Positions 18,264-25,670 of a stretch of DNA of 46,082 nt are shown in pieces. The position numbers were made by a program, and so were the translations under genes. This DNA comes from Betaproteobacteria bacterium (GTDB lineage: Bacteria > Pseudomonadota > Gammaproteobacteria > Burkholderiales > Rhodocyclaceae). The stretch covers positions 1 through 46,082 of the forward strand of contig JACRAR010000051.1 of assembly GCA_016234745.1 (NCBI GenBank), in the 5' to 3' direction. Within the stretch, counting starts at the first letter, position 1, and each line of letters opens with the position of its first letter. Under the pieces are notes generated by a model. The model searched no databases. It was not told the DNA's origin and worked only from the letters and a program-made list of their open reading frames with translations.

Positions 18264-19769
18264 TCAATTACCACGTACCCAGCGGGTAGCGCCAACGGCA
18301 ACGGCAGTTGCGTCAATCGGTTTGGAGAATAGGTAACCCGCCTGGGTGTTGGCTGCGGTCAGCGCACCCACCACATCGGCATTCGAGCGGCCCGCATCCG
18401 AAATCAGAACACCCTGCCAGGTGATTTTGCCGCTGGCATTGATTGAGATGCTCTGGTTGTCCTGATTCCATACCAGTTTGGTATCGAAGCTACGCTTGCC
18501 GAAATCCATGGTCAGGGCCGCATCTGAGACCGTCGCCGGGGTGAGCGTCGTACCAACTTTGCGATAGGCCTCGGAATCCGCCAACGTGAAACCGACTACC
18601 CCACCCGCGGGGAGTCCAACAGTTGAATTTTTTTCGACGAACAAGCCGAAAACCGAGTTCGAGACGGAAACTTCACGGTCGGCGGTCAATACCGAAGCGA
18701 CACTGCCGGGACTGCCTGAAGGCGCGTAACTGCTCCAGCGCCCCCACCATACTTTGGCTGCGGGAGGTGGCGGTGGCGGTACCACGGGTGGTGGCGCCTC
18801 TGGCGCAGGCGACTCAGCCACGGGCGGCGGCGTCACCACCGGTGGCGGTGTCACCACCGGCGGTGGCGTTTCTACCGGCGGCGGCGTCACCACCGGAGGA
18901 GGTGTCACAGGTGGCGGCGTTACCGGTGGCGGCGTTACCGGTGGAGGAGTTGTTTTGATCTGCAAATTCGATGCGACGACCTCGGTCACAACCTCGCTCG
19001 ACGTACCACTGGTTTTCTGCGACTTGTCGGGAACCATGACACGCGGTTCCTCTGGGCGAGGTGGCGTCACGCGATTGGGAGACTCGGTTTCACCCGATTG
19101 CAAAACAGGCGCAGCGGAACGGGAACGCAGCTCCAGATAAGCGTTGGCGGTTGCGCCCGTCAGTTGCCGGGCGAGATCGTTCTGGCAGGGGCCGAAGCCA
19201 TCGGCGCGGCAATCGCCGCTTAAGGGCGACATGGCGATCGCACCCTCATTGACACTGACGCGGGTGGTCTCGGCAGTGGTCTGCACAACGAAATCGGTTC
19301 CACGCACGCCGATGGCGGCTACCGGCGTATTAAGCCGGAAATTCCCCTTGGCGGCGTGTCCTGCTGCCCCGGTGATCAGGCGAGCGGTTCCCGTCTCGAG
19401 CGTGAACTTGACGAAGCTCGACGCCGGTTTCTCGGCATCGTATTTGTAGGTATCGACACGCAGCGTCGAATGGGGCCTGACGCTGACAAAGGCCTTATCG
19501 ACAAAGCGCACATGGATATGGCCGCTGTCGCCTGAAGTGAGTGTTTGTCCAACCGTTACCTTGTCGCCCTTGCGGACGGGATGAGTTCCGCTGGCATCGA
19601 CTGCCTTGGTGTCGCCTATGGCGAAAATCACTTCGCCGACCGCTTCTCCGCTGCCAGTCGCTGCGTAGCCCGGCACAACAAGACCCGCCCACGCGAACAA
19701 AGCCACGCAAATGGCGATGCGCAGGTTGCGGATGAGATGCTGATCGGTCAAAGGCATAGTGGGTCGCAT
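18264..19769 (-). CDS. FecR-domain periplasmic protein with proline-rich linker
   Basis: A 501-residue protein. The N-terminus (IRNLRIAICVALFAWAGLVVPGYA) is a signal peptide. A FecR domain follows at about 45-190, with the hallmark stretch GNFRLNTPVAAIGVRGTDF. Residues about 278-345 are almost entirely proline with valine and threonine (PPPVTPPPV units), a stiff spacer. The last 160 residues form an unknown beta-rich domain starting at VWWGRWSSYAPSG. In other bacteria FecR domains sense or bind in the periplasm and sometimes carry LysM-like or peptidoglycan functions; here no sigma factor is adjacent, so classical FecIR signalling is unlikely. An alternative ATG is at 19757. Confidence 0.85.
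   Translation of the reverse strand: MRPTMPLTDQHLIRNLRIAICVALFAWAGLVVPGYAATGSGEAVGEVIFAIGDTKAVDASGTHPVRKGDKVTVGQTLTSGDSGHIHVRFVDKAFVSVRPHSTLRVDTYKYDAEKPASSFVKFTLETGTARLITGAAGHAAKGNFRLNTPVAAIGVRGTDFVVQTTAETTRVSVNEGAIAMSPLSGDCRADGFGPCQNDLARQLTGATANAYLELRSRSAAPVLQSGETESPNRVTPPRPEEPRVMVPDKSQKTSGTSSEVVTEVVASNLQIKTTPPPVTPPPVTPPPVTPPPVVTPPPVETPPPVVTPPPVVTPPPVAESPAPEAPPPVVPPPPPPAAKVWWGRWSSYAPSGSPGSVASVLTADREVSVSNSVFGLFVEKNSTVGLPAGGVVGFTLADSEAYRKVGTTLTPATVSDAALTMDFGKRSFDTKLVWNQDNQSISINASGKITWQGVLISDAGRSNADVVGALTAANTQAGYLFSKPIDATAVAVGATRWVRGN
18762..18950 (-). repeat. Proline-codon tandem repeat in the FecR-domain gene
   Basis: About 190 bp of imperfect 12-15 bp repeats, read on the plus strand as GGTGGCGGTGTCACC-type units, encode PPPVT and PPPVVT units on the minus strand. 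Third-position changes between units show it is old enough to have drifted. Such tracts change length easily by slippage and would lengthen or shorten the spacer between the two folded domains. Confidence 0.85.
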
Positions 19770-19784
19770 GTCAAAATGATTCAG

Positions 19785-19837
19785 TATAATTATAAGTCAC
19801 TTATTGCTTGTCTGGCTTATTAGAGCGCTCTCTAACC
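19785..19837. promoter_or_regulatory. Divergent promoter region between FecR gene and polysaccharide operon
   Basis: TATAAT reads on the plus strand at 19785-19790 and on the minus strand at 19789-19794, as part of the palindrome TATAATTATA. I see no good -35 on either strand at 16-18 bp. A further palindrome, AGAGCGCTCT at 19822-19831 within TTAGAGCGCTCTCTAA, may be an operator. The assignment is tentative. Confidence 0.35.
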
Positions 19838-19880
19838 GTCTTCTTCAGCCCCTTGGGTTGTCGTCTTTGAGTATTCCCTC

Positions 19881-20888
19881 TTGCTCGGTACATGGCGTTA
19901 CATTCTCGCTATTCTGGTTGCCCTGAGCCACGTTTCCTGGCGCTGGGGCGATCTCAATCCCGGCGTCATAGCAGTGGTAGGTTTTTACGTCACTTCCGGT
20001 TACGTCATGACCGGCGTTCTGCGCAACCGCTACCCTATGCTCGGCGCTGCTTCGCGGTTCTATCTCGATCGTGCTTTGCGCCTGTTTCCGCAATACCTCG
20101 CGATCGCTTTGGTCACGCTGCTTTGGTTTCTCGGTAGCGGCGCCACCACAGCCTTTCTCAAGTACTCCCCGGATGCAGTGGCACTGCTCAACAACCTCAC
20201 AGTCGTTCCGCTCAACTACGCCTATTACAACGACTCCGACCGCTTTGCCTTGATACCGCCAGCCTGGTCGCTCGGCGCCGAGATACAGTTCTACCTGCTT
20301 CTACCTTTCATTCTGCGCGCGCGCGCGGTGGTGTCTGTGATCAGTGTCACAGTTTATGTTTGCGCTGCTGCTGGAATCATTGATTCCGAACTTTTTGGGT
20401 ACCGCCTGGTTCCTGGCGTGCTCTGGTTCTTCCTGCTCGGCTCATGGCTGTACGATGCGCACCGCCAAACCGAAGGGAAACGAACCAACCTGTATGTCGT
20501 TTCTTTGATGGCAGCGATCGGCCTGTTCGGATTGTTGCTTGCAGTTTCGGGCAAACTTGCTCTTCCCTACAACCGCGAAACCCTGATCGGTGTCCTGGTG
20601 GCGCTGCCGGCAATGCATTGGCTTGGACGATTGCCGAGGCACCCGTGGGATGAACACTTGGGTAATCTGTCCTATGGACTGTTTCTCAGTCACTTCCTGA
20701 TATTCTGGGTCGTGTTCGATTCATCGGTTGAGGGCATGGCCGCGTCGCTGGGATACATCCTCTGTGCTTCTGTCTGCGCCTGGCTGACGCAGCGCTTTGT
20801 GGAGCGACCGGCGCTGAAGTTGCGTCAACGGTTTCGCCAGCGCCTGCGAATTTCTTCGCAGGCGGGACAGAGCGGAGCGGAAAAATGA
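19881..20888 (+). CDS. Membrane acyltransferase, OafA/acyltransferase-3 type
   Basis: A 335-residue polytopic membrane protein with about ten hydrophobic helices. It opens LGTWRYILAILVALSHVSW, where the conserved His of the family sits in the first helix, then RFYLDRALRLFPQYLAI (R-x10-R type loop). These enzymes move acetyl or other acyl groups to sugars of exported glycans. The first in-frame start is TTG at 19881; the frame is open back to 19836 without ATG or GTG, and related proteins usually have a few more residues before LGTWR, so the start is uncertain. It overlaps the Wzm gene by 4 bp (ATGA) and likely decorates the same polymer (inference). Confidence 0.87.
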   Translation: MLGTWRYILAILVALSHVSWRWGDLNPGVIAVVGFYVTSGYVMTGVLRNRYPMLGAASRFYLDRALRLFPQYLAIALVTLLWFLGSGATTAFLKYSPDAVALLNNLTVVPLNYAYYNDSDRFALIPPAWSLGAEIQFYLLLPFILRARAVVSVISVTVYVCAAAGIIDSELFGYRLVPGVLWFFLLGSWLYDAHRQTEGKRTNLYVVSLMAAIGLFGLLLAVSGKLALPYNRETLIGVLVALPAMHWLGRLPRHPWDEHLGNLSYGLFLSHFLIFWVVFDSSVEGMAASLGYILCASVCAWLTQRFVERPALKLRQRFRQRLRISSQAGQSGAEK

Positions 20889-21679
20889 AGGCGATGCTGC
20901 TTGCCGCCTGGCACTATCGATTCTTCATCATTTCTTCGATCAAGACCGAACTGTACAGCAAGTTCATTCGCAGCCGCCTGGGTGGGTTGTGGCTGATTCT
21001 CAACCCGCTGGCCCAGGTGGTGATTTTTGCTTTCGTGCTGTCCTCGGTACTTTCGGCGCGTTTGCCCGGCATCAACAACCACTATGCTTATGCCATCTAC
21101 CTGATGTCCGGTATTTTGGGCTGGTCCTTGTTTTCCGAAATCGTCAGCCGTTGCCTGACCTTGTTCATCGACAATGGCAACATACTCAAAAAACTGGTTT
21201 TTCCCAAGATCGCCCTGCCGCTGATCGTGACCGGCAGTGCCCTGGTCAATAATCTGCTGCTGTTCGCGGCGATCCTGGCGATTTTCGGATTGCTCGGCCA
21301 TGCGCCCGGAACCGCACTGGTGTTTTTGCCGCTGCTGACAGTTCTGACCATCAGCCTTGCACTGGGACTGGGCCTTGTTTTGGGAGTGCTCAACGTATTT
21401 GTGCGCGATATCGGGCAAGTGGTTCCGGTGGTCATGCAATTCCTTTTTTGGCTGACCCCGATTGTGTACACGGCGAACACCATCCCCGGCGAATATCGCG
21501 ATCTGCTCAAACTAAATCCACTGCTGCCGATCATTACCGGTTACCAGGACATGCTGCTGTATGACCGCACACCTGACTGGAGCGCCCTGAGCTTGATTTT
21601 CCTGCTCAGCCTGTTCTTGCTGGCGGTCTCCTTGTTGTTGCTGCGCAAGGCCGCCCCTGACATGGTGGATCAATTGTGA
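20885..21679 (+). CDS. wzm: ABC transporter permease for polysaccharide export (Wzm type)
   Basis: A 264-residue inner-membrane protein of the ABC-2 polysaccharide exporter family, with six hydrophobic segments. The N-terminus carries the family pattern FIISSIKTELYSKFIRSRLGGLWLILNPL, an amphipathic interface helix followed by RSRLG and the first membrane span. The C-terminal part has PVVMQFLFWLTPIVYTANTIP and LLKLNPLLPIITGYQDMLLY, both typical of Wzm/KpsM/TagG-like permeases. Together with the next gene it forms the exporter that moves finished lipid-linked glycan across the inner membrane. It shares 4-bp overlaps with both neighbours, so the operon is tightly coupled. Confidence 0.95.
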   Translation: MKAMLLAAWHYRFFIISSIKTELYSKFIRSRLGGLWLILNPLAQVVIFAFVLSSVLSARLPGINNHYAYAIYLMSGILGWSLFSEIVSRCLTLFIDNGNILKKLVFPKIALPLIVTGSALVNNLLLFAAILAIFGLLGHAPGTALVFLPLLTVLTISLALGLGLVLGVLNVFVRDIGQVVPVVMQFLFWLTPIVYTANTIPGEYRDLLKLNPLLPIITGYQDMLLYDRTPDWSALSLIFLLSLFLLAVSLLLLRKAAPDMVDQL

Positions 21680-22947
21680 GCGGTTATCTGCGCGTGCAGA
21701 ATCTCGGCAAAGCCTACCGGGATTGGGGTAGTGAGTGGCGCCGCATGGCTTCCTGGCTTGTCCCCGGCATAGCGCCGCGCAAAGAGCATTGGGTGCTTCA
21801 GGAGGTGAGTTTTACGGTCAGGCCGGGCGAGGCTGTCGGCATCATCGGGCAGAACGGCGCGGGCAAAAGCACATTGCTCAAACTGATTACCGGGACGACC
21901 CAAGCCAGCCAGGGAAACATCGAGATTGCCGGGCAAGTGGCAGCGATTCTCGAACTCGGCATGGGTTTCAATCCGGATTTGACCGGCCGGCAAAACGTCT
22001 GGCATGCCGCCGGCTTGATGGGACGCAGCCGCCAGGAGATCGAGCAGGCATTGCCGGACATCGAGGCGTTCGCCGAGATCGGCGAATATTTCGATCAGCC
22101 GGTACGCACCTATTCAAGCGGCATGCAGATGCGCGTCACTTTCAGTGTCGCGACCGCGTTTTATCCGGACCTGCTGATCGTCGATGAGGCTTTGTCGGTG
22201 GGTGACACCTATTTCCAGCACAAAAGCTTCGAACGCATCCGCGAATTCCAGCAGCGCGGCTGCTCGCTGCTGATCGTCAGCCATGACCGCGCCGCAGTGC
22301 AGGCGTTGTGCAACCGGGCCATTCTGCTCGACCAAGGGCGCGTGCTGAAGGACGGCAATCCCGAAGAAGTCATGGATTTCTACAATGCGCTCATCGCCGA
22401 AAAAGAAAACCAGAAGCGTGTCGTGTTGCGGCACAGCTCGGGAAAACTGCAAACGGTATCGGGTTCCGGCGAGGCGGTGCTGAAAAGGGTCGAGCTGCTC
22501 AATGCTGCAGGCCAACCGCTTGAATTTGCGGGCGTTGGCCAAGCTGTGCAACTGGCGATCGAAGCGGAGATCAACCGCGACATACCGCAACTGGTGATGG
22601 GTTACATGATCAAGGACAGATTGGGGCAGACCGTGTTCGGCACCAACACCTGGTTTACCGGACAGATCCTCAGTGACATCAAAGCCGACAGCAGCATCGA
22701 ATATCGCGTGGCGTTTCCGATGAACCTCGGCCCGGGCAGCTATTCGATCGCCGTGGCGCTCCATGCCCACGCGACCCACATTACCGAAAATTACGAGTGG
22801 CGCGACCTGGCCTGCGTATTTCAGGTGACCAATCATGATCAGAATGATTTCGTCGGCAGCACCTGGATGACGCCGGTAATTGAGATCAGCGAGATCAATC
22901 AATCAGGTAGCCGGTCCAATACTACTCCAGCGCCGAGGGCTGGTTGA
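21676..22947 (+). CDS. wzt: ABC transporter ATP-binding protein with glycan-binding C-terminus (Wzt type)
   Basis: A 423-residue ATPase. GTG start at 21676, overlapping the permease stop. The ATPase domain (1-240) has Walker A GQNGAGKST, signature YSSGMQMRV, Walker B LLIVDEAL and the switch His in VSHD. Past residue 250 a 170-residue beta-rich extension (VELLNAAGQPLEFAGVGQAV, later MNLGPGSYSIAVALHAH) matches the Wzt C-terminal carbohydrate-binding module. In E. coli O9a and similar systems this module recognises the terminal modification on the finished chain before export. Its presence predicts an end-capped polymer here, consistent with the methyltransferase domain encoded by the next gene. 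Confidence 0.95.
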   Translation: MSGYLRVQNLGKAYRDWGSEWRRMASWLVPGIAPRKEHWVLQEVSFTVRPGEAVGIIGQNGAGKSTLLKLITGTTQASQGNIEIAGQVAAILELGMGFNPDLTGRQNVWHAAGLMGRSRQEIEQALPDIEAFAEIGEYFDQPVRTYSSGMQMRVTFSVATAFYPDLLIVDEALSVGDTYFQHKSFERIREFQQRGCSLLIVSHDRAAVQALCNRAILLDQGRVLKDGNPEEVMDFYNALIAEKENQKRVVLRHSSGKLQTVSGSGEAVLKRVELLNAAGQPLEFAGVGQAVQLAIEAEINRDIPQLVMGYMIKDRLGQTVFGTNTWFTGQILSDIKADSSIEYRVAFPMNLGPGSYSIAVALHAHATHITENYEWRDLACVFQVTNHDQNDFVGSTWMTPVIEISEINQSGSRSNTTPAPRAG

Positions 22948-25670
22948 TGCGCCTGGTGATCGACATGCAGGGGGCGCAGTCCGCTTCCTCGCGTTACCGT
23001 GGCATCGGTCGCTACACACTGGCACTGACCCAGGCGATGGTGCGGCATCGCGGCGAACACGAAATCATTCTTTGCCTGAGCGGCCTGTTTTCGGACAGCA
23101 TCGCTGCGATCCGCGAAACATTTGAGCAGCAGTTGCCGCCGGAAAATATTCAGGTTTGGCAGGCCCCCGGACCGGTTAACGTCCGCAATCAGGACAACGC
23201 GGAACGTCGTCGCAATGCGGCAATCATCCGCGAAAATTTTCTAGCCAGCCTGAAACCCGATATGGTTCTGGTCAGCAGCCTGTTCGAGGGACTCGACAAC
23301 GATGCGGTGACCAGCATAGGCGCGACTGCGGGAAATATCCCGACCGCATCGATTCTGTACGATTTGATCCCGCTGGTTCATCGCCAGCGTTATCTGGCAG
23401 AGCCGATAACTTGCGCCTGGTACGAGGAGAGGCTGGTCCATCTGTGCCGGGCTGACCTGTTGCTTTCCATTTCCGAGGCATCGCGCCGTGAATGCCTGGA
23501 GCATTTGAATTTATCTCCAGATCGCGTGGTGAATATATCCACGGCAGCGGATCCGCATTTTCGACCGGTTCAGATCAGCGACCAGCAGCAGGCGGAACTA
23601 CGCGAACGCTACCAACTTCTGCGCCCTTTCGCGCTGTATACCGGCAGCATCGTCGAGTACCGCAAGAACATCGACGGCTTGATCCGCGCCTATGCCCGGC
23701 TTCCAGCGGACATGCGCAAGAATCATCAGCTCGTCATTGTCTGTTCTTTGCAAGGAAACATCCGCGCTGAACTGGAAGCGCTGGGTCAGGCCCATGCCCT
23801 GCAACCCGGAGAGCTGGTTCTCACCGGGTTTGTTCCGGAAGAAGATCTGCTGGTCTTGTACAACCTCTGCAAGGTCTTCGTGTTTCCTTCCTGGCACGAA
23901 GGTTTCGGCCTGCCTGCATTGGAGGCGATGTCTTGCGGCCGGGCGGTGATCGGCGCAAACAACTCGAGCGTACCGGAAGTGGTCGGTCGCACCGATGCCC
24001 TGTTCGACCCGCATGACGATGCCGCGATTGCCGCCAAACTGGAACAGGTGCTCGGCGACGATGCATTCCGCTGCGCGCTTGAAACTTACGGTTTGCAGCA
24101 AGCCAGATGTTTCTCCTGGGATCGCACGGCCAAGACCGCGCTTGCGGCCATCGAAGACTGGCTGTCCCGGCAAGCTGCAGTCGCAAGGGAAGATAAATTT
24201 GAGTCCGTGCCGGCATATACTTGTGCGGATATGGACATGGCGCGCCTTGAAATGCCGGCGCAACCCGATAGAGGAACGAAGATGAGCTGGATAGGGCAAC
24301 TTCCTGGACGAATCATGGGATTGTTTGACGCCGGACTGACCTGGCGGCAACGCATGCGCCGCATTCCCGTACTGGGGCGAGTCTTTGCCTGGTGCCATGC
24401 CTTCCTTTTGATGGACATCACGCGCAGGCAGGCTGCACTGGGGCTGGACGAACTGCGTGATCGAATGCAGCGTATGGAGCAACGACTGATCCGGATCGAA
24501 GCTCTGCGCATAGAAGAACGCTTGCGGCTCCTGGACGAGATAAATATTGCGTACCGGCTGAATCAACTGGATCAGATGAACATCTCTCAGCGGCTGAATC
24601 AACTCGATCAGATGAACATCGCTCACCGGCTGAACAGCCTGGACGAGATGAACATTGCAGGCCGTTTGAATGGCCTCGATCAGATGAACATCGCCCAGCG
24701 GCTGAATCATCTGGAGCAAATGAAAACAGATGTCCGCCTGAAGCAAATCGAAGACATCAATGCCGACCAGCGGCTGGCCGCGCTCGAAGAGCTCAAAGCT
24801 CTCAATCTCGGTCACCGCATGAATTCCATGGAGGCCATGTACATCGGCTATCGCCTGAACCGCCTGGATGCGCTGGACATCGCCAATCGATTGCACGTGC
24901 TGGACCTGACGAATATCGCCCACCGGCTCAATCGTTTGGAATCGACGCTGCCTCAGCAGAACCGGGAGAACAGTGGCGGCGATGCCCATGCCGCGCAGAC
25001 AAACCTGGATGGCTTCTATCTCGATTTCGAGAACGCCTTTCGTGGCGACTACCAGGATATCCAGAACAGATTCGCGGTGTATCTGCCCTATTTGGCAGAT
25101 GTGGCCAACAATGCTGAAGTGCCTGTGGTTGATCTCGGCTGCGGCCGCGGGGAATGGCTGGAGTTGCTGGTCAAACTGGGGATGACCGCCACGGGAATTG
25201 ACAGCAATCCGGCCATGGTGGCCGCCTGTCGGCAGCGCGGGCTGGCGGCGGAGTGCACCGGTGCGCTGGGTTTCTTGAAAAATCAGCAGCCCGGGAGTCT
25301 CGGGGCAATCACCGGTTTCCACTTCATCGAACACTTGCCATTTCAGGAATTGATCGCGCTGTGCGATGCGGCATTGGCCGCGCTGCGTCCGGGCGGACTG
25401 CTCATATTCGAGACGCCCAATCCCGAAAACCTAGCGGTCGGCGCACGCAGCTTCTATTTTGATCCGACCCATAATCGGCCGATCATTCCCAAGGTTGCCG
25501 AATTCATCCTGCGTCAGCGCGGTTTCGCTCGAACCGAAATACTTCCGCTGCACCCCTACCCCGATGATCACCAGGTCAACGAGGACAGCGAAGCGGCCCG
25601 CCGTCTCAACCAACTCTTCTATAGCGAGCAGGACTACGCCGTGCTGGCCTGGAAGGCACATGCGGATTGA
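22947..25670 (+). CDS. Fusion of GT4 glycosyltransferase, 12-residue-repeat rod and SAM methyltransferase
   Basis: A 907-residue protein. The ATG at 22947 overlaps the wzt stop (TGATG). Residues 1-400 are a GT4 enzyme: RLVIDMQGAQSASSRYRGIGRY at the start and HEGFGLPALEAMSCGRAVIG near 320. Residues about 445-490 are basic and hydrophobic (MRRIPVLGRVFAWCHAFLLM) and could touch the membrane. From about 520 to 667 run twelve repeats of 12 residues, consensus NIAxRLNxLDQM. Residues 690-907 are a class I methyltransferase with SAM motif VVDLGCGRGEWLELL, acidic GIDSNP, then GFHFIEHLP and LRPGGLLIFETPNP. The parts parallel chain-terminating enzymes such as WbdD, in which a coiled coil sets chain length. 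The substrate is unknown. Confidence 0.9.
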   Translation: MRLVIDMQGAQSASSRYRGIGRYTLALTQAMVRHRGEHEIILCLSGLFSDSIAAIRETFEQQLPPENIQVWQAPGPVNVRNQDNAERRRNAAIIRENFLASLKPDMVLVSSLFEGLDNDAVTSIGATAGNIPTASILYDLIPLVHRQRYLAEPITCAWYEERLVHLCRADLLLSISEASRRECLEHLNLSPDRVVNISTAADPHFRPVQISDQQQAELRERYQLLRPFALYTGSIVEYRKNIDGLIRAYARLPADMRKNHQLVIVCSLQGNIRAELEALGQAHALQPGELVLTGFVPEEDLLVLYNLCKVFVFPSWHEGFGLPALEAMSCGRAVIGANNSSVPEVVGRTDALFDPHDDAAIAAKLEQVLGDDAFRCALETYGLQQARCFSWDRTAKTALAAIEDWLSRQAAVAREDKFESVPAYTCADMDMARLEMPAQPDRGTKMSWIGQLPGRIMGLFDAGLTWRQRMRRIPVLGRVFAWCHAFLLMDITRRQAALGLDELRDRMQRMEQRLIRIEALRIEERLRLLDEINIAYRLNQLDQMNISQRLNQLDQMNIAHRLNSLDEMNIAGRLNGLDQMNIAQRLNHLEQMKTDVRLKQIEDINADQRLAALEELKALNLGHRMNSMEAMYIGYRLNRLDALDIANRLHVLDLTNIAHRLNRLESTLPQQNRENSGGDAHAAQTNLDGFYLDFENAFRGDYQDIQNRFAVYLPYLADVANNAEVPVVDLGCGRGEWLELLVKLGMTATGIDSNPAMVAACRQRGLAAECTGALGFLKNQQPGSLGAITGFHFIEHLPFQELIALCDAALAALRPGGLLIFETPNPENLAVGARSFYFDPTHNRPIIPKVAEFILRQRGFARTEILPLHPYPDDHQVNEDSEAARRLNQLFYSEQDYAVLAWKAHAD
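24543..24947 (+). repeat. Eleven tandem 36-bp units (12 codons) in the GT-methyltransferase gene
   Basis: Units encode NIAYRLNQLDQM, NISQRLNQLDQM, NIAHRLNSLDEM and so on. One unit (KALNLGHRMNSMEAM) has 15 residues instead of 12. A more diverged unit, RIEERLRLLDEI, precedes at 24507-24542. The first five units are close to each other in DNA (CGGCTGAATCAACTGGATCA type); the later ones have diverged. Position-specific Arg-Leu and Leu-Asp/Glu pairs are kept, showing selection on the protein. Confidence 0.9.

Noticed and set aside
18264-19769. Classical FecIR iron signalling
   Set aside because: No ECF sigma factor and no TonB receptor nearby; the protein has a signal peptide and a proline spacer unlike the anti-sigma FecR.
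24543-24947. CRISPR-like regular array from the 36-bp repeats
   Set aside because: The units have no unique spacers and run in frame inside a gene; they are protein repeats.
23598-25334. 578-residue open frame on the minus strand
   Set aside because: It is antisense to the GT-methyltransferase fusion and mirrors its repeats; no recognisable domain.
25459-25659. N-terminal extension of the triple-GT protein
   Set aside because: The open stretch lies out of frame over the end of the methyltransferase gene, is arginine- and serine-rich and has no family match; the family-like start is at 25660.
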